A DNA stretch of 64,000 bases from Fastidiosipila sanguinis (GTDB taxonomy: Bacteria; Bacillota; Clostridia; Saccharofermentanales; Fastidiosipilaceae): NCBI RefSeq assembly GCF_002998295.1, contig NZ_CP027226.1, forward strand, positions 434,001 to 498,000. The letters run 5' to 3'. Of the stretch, positions 54,801 to 62,624 are shown piece after piece. A program made the position numbers and the translations under genes. The notes under the pieces are model-generated. The model was given only the letters and a program-made list of their open reading frames with translations, had not been told where the DNA came from and searched no databases. Position 1 is the first letter of the stretch, and each line of letters starts with the position of its first letter.

Positions 54801-55778
54801 AAAAAACACATGGAAGAATCCAAACACTTTGGAAGCTATGAAAAGGCTTTAGAAGGAGTTGTATTTTCTCTAGTAACTAAAGAAGAATTACAAGTTCCAA
54901 ACTCTAGCTTAGAAGCAGATAGAATTGTTGGTATAGCACGACCAGATAAAAATGGAATGGTAAGTTTTGAGAAAATTTTACCAGGTAAATATCGTTTAGT
55001 AGAGTTAAGTACAAACAATGCTTATGAATTAGCAGAAGCAGAAGATGTAGAGTTTAGTCCAGCAGACGATAATACCTTAGAAACAGAACTAAGCCTAAAA
55101 GCTACTACTAATAAACTAAAAAATTACAACTTAGAGATTATAAAGGTTGATGCTGACAATCCTAACTTTAAACTACAAGGTGCAGTATTCGCTCTATACG
55201 TAAAACAAGGCGATAAGTATGTAGAAGTAGATCGAGGTATAACTGGACTTAATGGTGTACTAAGATTTGAAGGATTAAATTCAGGAGTATATTATCTCCG
55301 AGAGTTAGAGGCTCCTTTGACACATGTTAAGGAGAGAGCATTCTATCAATTTAGTACAGAAAATGCTACAGAGACAATTTATACAACATTTAAGAATTCA
55401 AAGACTACCACCGAAATTAGCAAAGTAGATATTGCTGGAAAAGAAATACCAGGTGCTAAATTAGAAGTCTTTGATAAAGACGGAAATGTAATAGATAGTT
55501 GGACTAGTAAAGAAGGTAAAATTCATATAATTAGAGGTCTAATTAGAGGCGAAACTTATACCTTAAGAGAAATTTTAGCACCAGCAGGATATGTAAAAGC
55601 TCAAGATATTGAGTTTACGGTGAATGAAGATGGCTCAACAACAAGAGTAGAAATGCTTAATGAATTGAAGCCTAAGATATCTACTACAAGTGATAGTGGT
55701 TTAATAAGTATAATCGCTGGTATTTCAATAATAGGTTTAGCTATAACTATAATCTACAAACGTAAGAGAATAGCATAA
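51807..55778 (+). CDS. Thioester-domain adhesin with SpaA/Cna-B repeats
   Basis: 1323 residues. Signal peptide about 1-33. N-terminal thioester domain (about 35-250): C79 in RVFCLEP and Q152 in YNAIQAKIWQI fit the Cys and Gln that form the internal thioester which binds host surfaces covalently. About nine SpaA/Cna-B domains follow (about 315-1290), most closing with an EVEAPKGY-like strand whose Glu supports an isopeptide bond; one copy carries a coiled-coil insert (about 608-640). The C-terminus has TTSDSG (1293-1298), a membrane helix and a basic tail, which is not a clear sorting motif. AAAGGAG precedes the ATG. Confidence 0.9.
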   Translation: MVKQKKSRIGFTLSLIFIFSLIFNLLPLSRVRAVSVGDQAVIYAESNGRKYTDLKFPNGTTLTVENDTFSKADGTRVFCLEPVVPVSSGKNHKAYTAEDSLLSGTGKGIYLGATSGADRTVTKAQLDQAKLWVYYGWDSSKTKTADEYNAIQAKIWQIFWGCNVTWYHTGPDGVSTITNIWSRVQNLINSHGILPNLSGQGYDSTTNTLTSEAGQTVTLRDSNNAIGNGVGKLRLWKNTSNATVQVGDGTLTITAPDTETAGSLEFRKIEPFRPNPTSIVWFDGSGQKLLETNDPDPQNFTLNFNSKPLTGEIEFRKTGENGELIDGGEFQLQTNEGTVIKNFTTTGGIAKLTDLEQGTYKIVEIKSPKGYVKGSDITVTVTAGGSASASIDNKRQEFTIKIFKQDKDTKNPLAGAKFEVVDPSDKVLTTVITDESGKAKTLALKILQDGNYIVREVEAPKGYKSNSQDITININGDSSNVVLEYTAVFANEVIKAPIVVQKYDLVKSLDIPKETSLAGAKFELIAKSLDNPENTPYKVGDVVDTLVTNESGTAKSKDLYLGTYEIREVEAPKGFVLNTKLVEFKLTQDGDRAKITQTTENTQELIAELNKQVEELNTTWKTKEAKREAEALFEVNKPQVADGTINFADRHILGRIDLNKVLGEYYHKVGDPKKPEADIQFDILDKDGEVVDSIITNKYGYGSSKYLPFGTYTLKQVTETEFSYKVEDQEIVIAKDLFNYTYQLENKEVTSRLRLVKLDQETGKQIPQANVSFEIYKKDDTKVVQNIYYPEHKEISLFKTTEDGTVELPEPLVAGDYYIKEVDFPKNYVVEDTRVDFTVSRSIVEKTEGVLVIDISNKPAYGEIVISKTGDFVKSFDEETVSVSGKEYKVYSPVMDKSYLAGVKFEILAGEDIYSGDGELKHKQGDKISTLQTNDKEPVKTDKLYFGKYIIKEVEAPKGYARHTEDFVIELTHKEPTQELISESFSLNNQLQTAKLSVKKHMEESKHFGSYEKALEGVVFSLVTKEELQVPNSSLEADRIVGIARPDKNGMVSFEKILPGKYRLVELSTNNAYELAEAEDVEFSPADDNTLETELSLKATTNKLKNYNLEIIKVDADNPNFKLQGAVFALYVKQGDKYVEVDRGITGLNGVLRFEGLNSGVYYLRELEAPLTHVKERAFYQFSTENATETIYTTFKNSKTTTEISKVDIAGKEIPGAKLEVFDKDGNVIDSWTSKEGKIHIIRGLIRGETYTLREILAPAGYVKAQDIEFTVNEDGSTTRVEMLNELKPKISTTSDSGLISIIAGISIIGLAITIIYKRKRIA

Positions 55779-55803
55779 TAAAAACAATAACAATAGAAAT
55801 AAC

Positions 55804-55846
55804 AAAGGTACTGAATTCAGCAGCCACGATATCAGTACCTTTATTG
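55804..55846. terminator. Bidirectional terminator between the adhesin gene and trpS
   Basis: AAAGGTACTGA (55804-55814) and TCAGTACCTTT (55832-55842) form a perfect 11-bp stem with T/A runs on both sides, between convergent genes. Confidence 0.88.
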
Positions 55847-55866
55847 AATTTTATAAATAAAATAAA

Positions 55867-56946
55867 TTATTTTTCTCTAGAAAAATCTTCTAGAAGACTA
55901 TCATTTTCAAAGTAATTAATTTTTAAAGCCTCACGAACTCTTTCAGTTGTAGCCTTAGCCTTGGCATTAGCTTTAGCAGTTCCAGAACGTAAGATTTCAT
56001 ATACTTCAGGAATTCTATTTTCCCATTCTTGACGACGTTGACGAATAGGTGTCAATACATCGTTTAGAACATTAAATAAGAACTTTTTAATTTTGACATC
56101 ACCGAGTCCACCTCTAGTGTAGTGTGCTTTTAGCTCGTCTAGATTACTATATTCTGGTAAGAATTTTTGGAAATCTTCATCAGTACAGAAGGCATCTAGG
56201 TAGGTGAAGACTGTGTTACCTTCAACTTGGCCCGGATCTTCAACACGGATATGGTTTGGATCTGTATACATGCTCATAACTTTCTTCTTGAGTGTAGCTT
56301 CATCATCAGACAAATATATACAGTTTCCAAGAGACTTACTCATCTTAGCTTGTCCGTCAGTACCTGGTAAACGTAAAGAAGCCTTGTTACGTGGTAAAAG
56401 AATTTCAGGTTCTACCAAAGTTTCACCATAAAGATGATTGAATCTATGAACAATTTCTCGGCATTGCTCTAACATAGGTTTTTGGTCTTCACCAGCAGGT
56501 ACAGTAGTAGCATCGAAAGCTGTGATATCAGCAGCTTGGCTAATTGGATATGCTAAAAAACCTACAGGCATACTTTGACCAAAGTCACGCATTTCTATTT
56601 CAGATTTAATTGTGGGGTTACGCTCAGCTCTAGAAACTGATACTAAATTAAGATAGTAACATGTTAATTCATATAGGTAAGGGATTTGTGATTGAATACA
56701 AAATATTGATTTCTCTGGATCTAATCCTACACTGAGATAATCAAGGGCTATATTAATTATGTTATCACGTATTTTTTCTGGATTATCAGCATTATCTGTT
56801 AATGCTTGGTAATCTGCAATTAGTATATAAATTTCTGAAAATTCTCCAGTATTTTGCAATCTAACTCTTTCACGTAGTGAACCAACATAATGTCCAATGT
56901 GGAGTTTACCTGTTGGTCTGTCTCCGGTAAGTATAATCTTGTTCAT
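55867..56946 (-). CDS. trpS: Tryptophanyl-tRNA synthetase
   Basis: 359 residues. Class I signatures GKLHIGHYVG and KMSKSLGN; tryptophan pocket PISQAADITAF and the GEDQKPMLEQCREIVHRFN stretch. Slightly longer than the B. subtilis enzyme, with an Ala/Lys-rich C-terminal part. No T-box or tryptophan-codon leader is seen; its promoter is modest. It faces the adhesin gene tail to tail. Confidence 0.96.
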   Translation of the reverse strand: MNKIILTGDRPTGKLHIGHYVGSLRERVRLQNTGEFSEIYILIADYQALTDNADNPEKIRDNIINIALDYLSVGLDPEKSIFCIQSQIPYLYELTCYYLNLVSVSRAERNPTIKSEIEMRDFGQSMPVGFLAYPISQAADITAFDATTVPAGEDQKPMLEQCREIVHRFNHLYGETLVEPEILLPRNKASLRLPGTDGQAKMSKSLGNCIYLSDDEATLKKKVMSMYTDPNHIRVEDPGQVEGNTVFTYLDAFCTDEDFQKFLPEYSNLDELKAHYTRGGLGDVKIKKFLFNVLNDVLTPIRQRRQEWENRIPEVYEILRSGTAKANAKAKATTERVREALKINYFENDSLLEDFSREK

Positions 56947-57005
56947 AAAATCTCCTGTTCTAAATAATTTTATGAGAAATTATCGTAATTATTCTAATTT
57001 ACTAC

Positions 57006-57034
57006 ATTATATTACAAGAAAATACTTTAGTTAA
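57006..57034 (-). promoter_or_regulatory. Possible promoter of trpS
   Basis: On the minus strand TTAACT (57034-57029), 17-bp spacer, TATAAT (57011-57006). Confidence 0.5.
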
Positions 57035-57135
57035 ATATTAATTGAGTTTTAAATGATTTGAAGGGGAAAGCCTAAAAATGGAAAATTGTAGATTATTTTT
57101 CATTCGGATTAAGAAAGAAAAAGAAAAGAAAAAAT

Positions 57136-57164
57136 TTGACCTATTACTAAAAAAAATCTATAAT
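57136..57164 (+). promoter_or_regulatory. Promoter of rpsU-yqeY
   Basis: TTGACC (57136-57141), 17-bp spacer, TATAAT (57159-57164). Confidence 0.85.
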
Positions 57165-57225
57165 AAACGAGCTAAGCGCACATGTGAACTAACATTATTC
57201 AGCGCAAGAGAGAGGTGAAATTTAT

Positions 57226-57399
57226 ATGCCAGAGATTCATGTCAAAGATAATGAAACTTTAGATAGCGCTCTCCGTCGCTTTAAACGTTCAACCGCTCGT
57301 TCAGGAATTTTAGCAGAAGTTCGTAAAAGAGAACACTATGAAAAGCCTAGCGTAAAACGTAAGAAGAAAGCAGAAGCTGCACGTAAGAGAAAGAGATAA
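57226..57399 (+). CDS. rpsU: 30S ribosomal protein S21
   Basis: 57 residues, the normal S21 length. Reads [20 protein letters not shown] at the start and ends in a run of Lys/Arg ([14 protein letters not shown]), as S21 does. AGAGAGGTGAAA precedes the ATG. Followed 1 bp later by the GatB/YqeY-domain gene, a pairing common in Firmicutes. S21 binds near the anti-Shine-Dalgarno end of 16S rRNA and helps initiation. Confidence 0.97.
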   Translation: MPEIHVKDNETLDSALRRFKRSTARSGILAEVRKREHYEKPSVKRKKKAEAARKRKR

Positions 57400-57400
57400 T

Positions 57401-57844
57401 ATGAGTAAATTAGCAGATAGATTATCAGAAGATTTTAAAGCAGCAATGAAAAATAAGGATAAAGACAGAAAAACTGTCATCCAAATGGTCAGAGCTGCAG
57501 TTTTGCAATACGAAAAAGATGAACAAGTCGAAGCTACAGATGGAGATATAATGAAGATCGTCGAAAAAGAGATTAAGAAACGACGTGAATTAATTACAGA
57601 AGTAGCAGATCAGAGACCTGAAGCAGCAGAAGAAGCAAAGTTTGAAATAAGTATCCTAGAAGATTACTTACCAGAACAACTTGATGAAGCTGAATTAAGA
57701 GAAATTATTCAGAATACTGTTAATGAAATTGGAGCATCTAGCATGAAAGATATGGGTCGAGTAATGAAAGAAGTTTTGGCAAAAGTTCAAGGTCAGGCAG
57801 ACGGTTCAAGTATTAGTACAATTGTAAAAGAGATCTTAGGTTAA
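57401..57844 (+). CDS. GatB/YqeY domain protein
   Basis: 147 residues, full length for YqeY. Typical motifs: FKAAMKNKDKDRKTVIQMVRAAV, then the ILEDYLPEQLDEAELREII stretch and KDMGRVMKEVLAKVQGQADG near the end, which matches the tRNA-binding tail domain of GatB amidotransferase subunits. Its role is not settled; a tRNA-linked function is presumed from the domain. Co-transcribed with rpsU. Confidence 0.94.
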   Translation: MSKLADRLSEDFKAAMKNKDKDRKTVIQMVRAAVLQYEKDEQVEATDGDIMKIVEKEIKKRRELITEVADQRPEAAEEAKFEISILEDYLPEQLDEAELREIIQNTVNEIGASSMKDMGRVMKEVLAKVQGQADGSSISTIVKEILG

Positions 57845-57876
57845 TTTATAATTTGTAACTCGAATTATTAAATTGG

Positions 57877-57912
57877 GAGTCTTAATGAGGAAACCTCTTA
57901 AGACTCTTTTTT
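57877..57912 (+). terminator. Terminator of rpsU-yqeY
   Basis: GAGTCTTAATGAGG pairs with CCTCTTAAGACTC (one bulge) across an AAA loop, followed by a long T run. Confidence 0.92.
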
Positions 57913-58073
57913 TATTTTAAATTATATGAAACTTAATGGTTAATGTTATTTAAATATAGATAAGTTAACCTTTACGAAACTTTATGTATGCTAGAATTAA
58001 AAAAGTAGATATAACAAATTATAGTTATTACTATAATCGCACATAAAATACTAATAAGCAGAGGAGCATGAGA

Positions 58074-59117
58074 ATGAAAAAAGATTTAAAAAGCCCGCTA
58101 TTGATAGCATATGTTAGTACAAGAGATTTGAAAAACTTGAAAGAAAGTGACGCTAAAGCAATAGATGTAATCAATATTGCTTTTGGGCATGTAGTTGAAG
58201 GCAATTGTGTATGGGAAGAGGCTAGCTCTGAAGTTGATAATGCAATAGAAAATATACGTTCAATTAATCCAAATATAAGATTTGTTTTATCAATAGGTGG
58301 TTGGTCTGCAGGTGGTTTTAGTGAAGCTGCATCAACTAAAGAATCTCGAGAAAAATTTGCAATAACGGCTAGAGAATTAGTGGAAAAACATAATTTAGAT
58401 GGTATTGATATTGACTGGGAATATCCAGGTATTGGAGTAGCTGGAATTACAGCAACACCTGAAGATAAAGAAAATTTTACTTTGTATTTACAAGCTATTC
58501 GAGATGAACTAAACAAACTCGGTGATGATTATTTAGTAACTATAGCAGGTGGTGGTGATAATTATTTCTGTAGGAATACTGAGTTGGATAAAATTGCAGA
58601 AATTTGCGATTACATTCAAATTATGACATATGATTTACGTGGCGGTTTTACTCATGCTACAGGACATCACACTAACTTATTTGTTCCACAAAATGATATG
58701 AGTGATGTTAGTGTAAAAACAGCTGTAGAACAGTATCACAGAGCCGGTGTTCCTAAATCTAAAATTGTTATTGGTGTAGCTTTCTATACTAGATTATGGG
58801 AAGGTGTTCCAAACGCTGATAATGGTTATAACCAATATGCAGAGACTGTTGGTGGATATGGCCCTTCATTTGATGATCTTAAAGAAAACTATATAGATAA
58901 GGATGGATTCATTAGATATTGGGATGATGTAGCCAAAGCACCATGGTTGTTTGATGGCAAAACATTTATTTCATATGAAGATGAAGAATCTATTGCTCAC
59001 AAAGTTAAGTACTTAGATGACGAAGGCTTACTAGGAGTTATGTATTGGGAATATTGCTTAGGCCGAGAAACAGACTTAACATTAGTAATTAGAGATGAGA
59101 TTGATAAACTTAATTAA
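58074..59117 (+). CDS. Cytoplasmic GH18 glycosidase (chitinase-like)
   Basis: 347 residues from ATG 58074, 7 nt after AGAGGAG; the ATG at 58068 is too close. No signal peptide. One GH18 barrel: SIGGW strand 3 motif (73-77), catalytic DGIDIDWE with acid E116, QIMTYDL on strand 6, and MYWEY near the end. It probably cuts GlcNAc-containing oligosaccharides or glycopeptides inside the cell, giving GlcNAc for the Nag pathway. A spore-cortex or peptidoglycan hydrolase role is possible but no LysM domain is present. Confidence 0.93.
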   Translation: MKKDLKSPLLIAYVSTRDLKNLKESDAKAIDVINIAFGHVVEGNCVWEEASSEVDNAIENIRSINPNIRFVLSIGGWSAGGFSEAASTKESREKFAITARELVEKHNLDGIDIDWEYPGIGVAGITATPEDKENFTLYLQAIRDELNKLGDDYLVTIAGGGDNYFCRNTELDKIAEICDYIQIMTYDLRGGFTHATGHHTNLFVPQNDMSDVSVKTAVEQYHRAGVPKSKIVIGVAFYTRLWEGVPNADNGYNQYAETVGGYGPSFDDLKENYIDKDGFIRYWDDVAKAPWLFDGKTFISYEDEESIAHKVKYLDDEGLLGVMYWEYCLGRETDLTLVIRDEIDKLN

Positions 59118-59261
59118 TCTAAGAAATTTAATAAGTTGAATAATATAAACCCCAAAATATCCAATAAAAATAACTAAACTAAACCCTGAAGTCTAAACAT
59201 GAAAAGTTGAAAGGATGGAAGGGTTTAATTATGCCTAAATTTATATATAGGAATTAACAGT

Positions 59262-59291
59262 AAAAACCCTGCAACCATCGGGGTTACAGGG
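59262..59291 (-). terminator. Terminator of tRNA-Ser(CGA)
   Basis: On the minus strand CCCTGTAACC and GGTTGCAGGG around CCGAT, then TTTTT. Same stem as at the other two tRNA genes. Confidence 0.9.
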
Positions 59292-59296
59292 TAAAC

Positions 59297-59387
59297 TGGC
59301 GGAGAGGAAGGGATTTGAACCCTCGCGTCGCGTGAACGACCTATCGCATTTCGAGTGCGACCCCTTCAGCCTCTTGGGTACCTCTCC
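59297..59387 (-). tRNA. tRNA-Ser(CGA)
   Basis: 91 nt with encoded CCA. Acceptor GGAGAGG/CCTCTCC, discriminator G, anticodon loop CTCGAAA (anticodon CGA), long variable arm GGTCGTTCACGCGACG, T-loop TTCAAAT. The gap 59388-59646 holds only AT-rich sequence and a short imperfect tandem of CTAAAAA-like units (about 59610-59645) after trmL. Confidence 0.97.
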
Positions 59388-59646
59388 ATAGGATAAATAA
59401 ACTAAAACATCAAAGAGTTTCAAATAGCTTATTTTATCTTAGATTAAGTGGTAAATGAAGTCCTTACAATATATCAAATATCAATATATTGGCAATCTCC
59501 TTTGGATATTTAATATATATGATACTAAAGTCTCTGATGATTTTTAGCTAATTCAAGTCAACATCCAGCAAAAGATCTCGCGCAAAATTCCATCAAGAAT
59601 CTGACATAAATCTAAAATCTAAAAACTAAAAACCAAAAACTAGAAG

Positions 59647-60135
59647 CTAATGTAACTCAGGATAACCTTGTTGACGTAATACCTCATACAGAACAATAGC
59701 TTCAGAATTAGAGAGGTTTAAAGAACGATAGTGCTCAGACATTGGTATTCTATAGCAACGGTCAGGATGTAAGGCCATCCAGTCTTCAGGTAGGCCAGCT
59801 GACTCAGAACCAAGAATTATTATTGCAGGTCTATCAATCTTCAACTCGCCAATATTTTTCTTAGCTTTAGTTGTGCAATAAATTGCTTGATACTCATTAG
59901 ACTCAACTTTTTCTTCTAGGAATTTAGAAAATTCGTCTAAACTTTCCCAAACAGTTAGTTCAATATCTTGCCAATAATCCATACCAGCTCTCTTAATATA
60001 TTTATCATCTAATGAGAAGCCTAGTGGTTTAACTAGGTGAAGTTCAGCATTTGCTATAACACAGGTTCTACCAATGTTTCCTGTGTTATATGGGATGTCA
60101 GGATTAACAAGCACGATAATATTCTTGTGTTTCAT
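59647..60135 (-). CDS. trmL: tRNA (cytidine/uridine-34 2'-O)-methyltransferase
   Basis: 162 residues from the ATG at 60135, with TTGGAG 5 nt upstream on the minus strand; an upstream TTG is part of that site. SPOUT-fold motifs: NPDIPYNTGNIGRTC, then IILGSESAGLP (motif 2) and RIPMSEHYRSLNLSNSEAIVLYE (motif 3), with the trefoil-knot pattern. It methylates the wobble base of leucine tRNAs using AdoMet. MTAN, which recycles AdoMet by-products, is encoded 2.5 kb away. Confidence 0.94.
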   Translation of the reverse strand: MKHKNIIVLVNPDIPYNTGNIGRTCVIANAELHLVKPLGFSLDDKYIKRAGMDYWQDIELTVWESLDEFSKFLEEKVESNEYQAIYCTTKAKKNIGELKIDRPAIIILGSESAGLPEDWMALHPDRCYRIPMSEHYRSLNLSNSEAIVLYEVLRQQGYPELH

Positions 60136-60256
60136 AAAAACTCCAATCAAAGTAAAATTTCAAAATAAATTACTTAAAGTATTTTCTAACTAAAGTAAGA
60201 ATAAAGCAAGTAAAATGTGAAATTAATTTAGGATAAATATTCTTTTGTTTAAGCTT

Positions 60257-60296
60257 TACCATTAATCTTATGGTAGATTATTATATTTGTAATAAT
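60257..60296. promoter_or_regulatory. Two adjacent palindromes upstream of kdgT
   Basis: TACCAT-N7-ATGGTA (60257-60275) and ATTATTA-N6-TAATAAT (60277-60296) lie back to back, 24 bp before the kdgT start. They overlap likely -10 sequence. Probable regulator-binding sites; the regulator is unknown. Confidence 0.5.
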
Positions 60297-60319
60297 ATAG
60301 ATTCGGCGTGAGGTGAATA

Positions 60320-61276
60320 ATGCTTAAATTTATGAAAAAAGTACCTGGAGGATTGCTGCTAGTACCAATGGTTATTAGTGCACTGATTAATACATTCTTC
60401 CCAGGATTATTTGAGATAGGTGGACTAACAGAGTCTTTATTTACTGGAAAAAGCTCAAATACATTATTGGCTTTAATTTGCTTTATAGCTTCCACAGGTT
60501 TAAGAGTTAGAGATCTAGGTAAATTGTTTAAAAAGCAAGGAGTTCTTTTATTATTCAAAGCATTTTTGAGTTTCTTAATTGGTTTTGCTTATCTTCAGAT
60601 TTTTGGAGCTAGTGGTATTTTAGGAATATCTGCCTTGTCTATAATTATTGCAATGACCAGTATTAATCCTACCTTATATTTAACTTTGGTTGAAGATTAT
60701 GGAACTCATGTCGATGAAGCCGCATTTGGGCTTATAAGCTTATTTTCAGTTCCAGCCTTACCAATGTTTATTTATGGAGCATCTCAAGGTATTAGGATAG
60801 ATTGGATGGATATCGTTTCGATAATTATTCCTACTGCGATAGGAATTCTAGTCGGAAATTTAGATAATGAGATGTATGAATTTACTAAACCAGGAATTGG
60901 TATTGCTACAATTTTCTTAGGCTGGGCGTCAGGATCCATTATAGATTTTAAGTTGGCATTTAAATCTTTACCTCAAGGTTTAATTTTAGCAGTATTTTTG
61001 TATTTTATTTTAATGCCTACTTTCATTGCTTTAGAGAAATATGTACTCAAGTACAATGGAATAGTTAGTGTGGCTATAACTTCAGTTGCAGGTGTTTCTA
61101 TTCCTTTCGCAAAAATAATTGCAGATCTTATTCCTGAGGCCAAAGAGTATGTTAGTTCGGCTACATCACAGATTGTATTGCTGGTGATTATTACAAGTGT
61201 TTTAACCCCATATTTTACTGGAAGAAGAGCAAAGAAATTGGGTATAGAGCAGAAGGATCTTAAGTTACATGTATAA
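60320..61276 (+). CDS. kdgT: 2-keto-3-deoxygluconate permease-type transporter
   Basis: 318 residues, about 10 membrane helices, family-normal length. The start MKKVPGGLLLVPMVISALIN and the stretches ISALSIIIAMTSINPTLYLTL and SVAGVSIPFAKI are typical of KdgT. Known members import 2-keto-3-deoxygluconate from pectin or glycosaminoglycan breakdown with protons. No KDG kinase or aldolase is in the window, so the substrate is open. GTGAGGTGAATA precedes the ATG. Confidence 0.88.
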   Translation: MLKFMKKVPGGLLLVPMVISALINTFFPGLFEIGGLTESLFTGKSSNTLLALICFIASTGLRVRDLGKLFKKQGVLLLFKAFLSFLIGFAYLQIFGASGILGISALSIIIAMTSINPTLYLTLVEDYGTHVDEAAFGLISLFSVPALPMFIYGASQGIRIDWMDIVSIIIPTAIGILVGNLDNEMYEFTKPGIGIATIFLGWASGSIIDFKLAFKSLPQGLILAVFLYFILMPTFIALEKYVLKYNGIVSVAITSVAGVSIPFAKIIADLIPEAKEYVSSATSQIVLLVIITSVLTPYFTGRRAKKLGIEQKDLKLHV

Positions 61277-61381
61277 GATATTTGCCCTTTAAAGAAAAAA
61301 TGCTTTAAAATAGAGTTAGATTTCTAGATGTTATGTAATGAAATAGATTGAATATTTGTAGCAAAAATAAAGGAATTAACT

Positions 61382-62155
61382 ATGAGTAAAATGTACCACA
61401 TTGGCTTAGAAGATAGTTTAAATGTTAAATATGCTATCTTACCTGGTGATCCTGGAAGAGTAGAAAAAATAGCAGAATATCTTGATGAGCCTCAAAAAAT
61501 TGCAGAAAGTAGAGAATACACTTCTTATGTAGGACATTTGGATGGTGAGAAGGTATTAGTTATGTCTACTGGCATGGGTGGACCTTCTACAGCTATAGCA
61601 ATAGAAGAGCTTGCTCAAATTGGAGTCACTACATGTATAAGAGTAGGTAGCACAGGTGGAATTGATTTAAAGGTTAAGGGCGGAGATTTGGTTATTGCCA
61701 ACTCTACAATAAGAATGGAAGGTACAAGTAAAGAATATGTCCCAATCGAATTCCCAGCAACTGCAAATTTTGAGGTTACTTTGACCCTAATTAAAGCAGC
61801 TCAAAAATCTAATAGAAATTTCCATGTTGGGACAATACACACTAAAGACTCATTCTATGGTCAACATTCTCCAGAGAGGATGCCAGTTAGTTATGAATTA
61901 TTAAACAAATGGGAAGCATGGAAAAAAGCAGGAACATTAGCTTCAGAAATGGAATGTGCAGCCTTATTTACGGTTTCTCAAGTACTAGGAATTAGGTCTG
62001 GAGCCGTCTTACATGTACTCTGGAATAAAGATAGGGTAAAAGCTGGGATGGAAGATAATGAAACCCATGACATGAGTGAAGCGATTAAAGTAAGTATAGA
62101 GGCAATAAGACTACTAATAGAGTCAGATAAATCAGGTAAGAAAATTTATGAGTAA
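61382..62155 (+). CDS. udp: Uridine phosphorylase
   Basis: 257 residues. PNP/UDP family: ILPGDPGRVEKIAEYL, MSTGMGGPSTAIAIEEL, RVGSTGGI, and SEMECAALFTV near the C-terminus (ribose-binding Met-Glu). The CIRVGSTGGI and KDSFYGQHSPERMP stretches favour uridine over purine substrates. It splits uridine to uracil and ribose 1-phosphate. Overlaps cdd by 8 bp, so cytidine deamination and uridine cleavage are coupled. Confidence 0.94.
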   Translation: MSKMYHIGLEDSLNVKYAILPGDPGRVEKIAEYLDEPQKIAESREYTSYVGHLDGEKVLVMSTGMGGPSTAIAIEELAQIGVTTCIRVGSTGGIDLKVKGGDLVIANSTIRMEGTSKEYVPIEFPATANFEVTLTLIKAAQKSNRNFHVGTIHTKDSFYGQHSPERMPVSYELLNKWEAWKKAGTLASEMECAALFTVSQVLGIRSGAVLHVLWNKDRVKAGMEDNETHDMSEAIKVSIEAIRLLIESDKSGKKIYE

Positions 62156-62594
62156 ATCTGAGCTGAAAATATCCAAGAAAAATATAGAAGACCTAATTGC
62201 AGAAGCTTTGCATGCTAGGAATAGCGCATATGCTCCTTACTCGAATTATAAAGTAGGAGCAGCAGTTTTGACCAAGGATGGTCATATATATAGTGGTGCA
62301 AACATAGAGAATGCTTCTTTTCCTGCAGGTATTTGTGCAGAACGATCTGCTATGGTCAAAGCAATTTTGGAAAATAAATTAGAGTTTACAGCAATTGCTA
62401 TTGTTGGTGCTCATGCGGAGTTAACTGAACCCACACAGTTTGCTTATCCTTGTGGAGTTTGTAGACAATTTATGGCCGAGTTTTTTGATCAAAATACTAT
62501 GGTTATCGTTGCTAAATCAAAGACTGAATATAATGTTTATGAATTTGAGGAGATTTTGCCATTTAGTTTTGGGAAAAGTAATTTAGAAAAATAG
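62148..62594 (+). CDS. cdd: Cytidine deaminase
   Basis: 148 residues. Zinc site: catalytic GICAERSA (Cys and Glu) and PCGVCRQF (two Cys). Substrate loop SNYKVGAAV and GANIENASFP. Converts cytidine and deoxycytidine to uridine forms. Starts inside the end of udp, showing translational coupling. Homotetrameric small form by length. Confidence 0.96.
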   Translation: MSKSELKISKKNIEDLIAEALHARNSAYAPYSNYKVGAAVLTKDGHIYSGANIENASFPAGICAERSAMVKAILENKLEFTAIAIVGAHAELTEPTQFAYPCGVCRQFMAEFFDQNTMVIVAKSKTEYNVYEFEEILPFSFGKSNLEK

Positions 62595-62624
62595 ATTTAT
62601 TATGGAAACAAAAATGAGGTGAAT

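Noticed and set aside
58031-58516. 161-codon minus-strand frame
   Set aside because: Antisense to the GH18 gene, Ser/Leu-rich product without motifs.
59180-59227. TAAACCCT/AGGGTTTA inverted repeat after the cytoplasmic GH18 gene
   Set aside because: Arms are far apart and no T run follows; not called as a terminator.
59241-59423. Minus-strand open frame of 60 codons
   Set aside because: It is the tRNA-Ser(CGA) gene itself read as protein.
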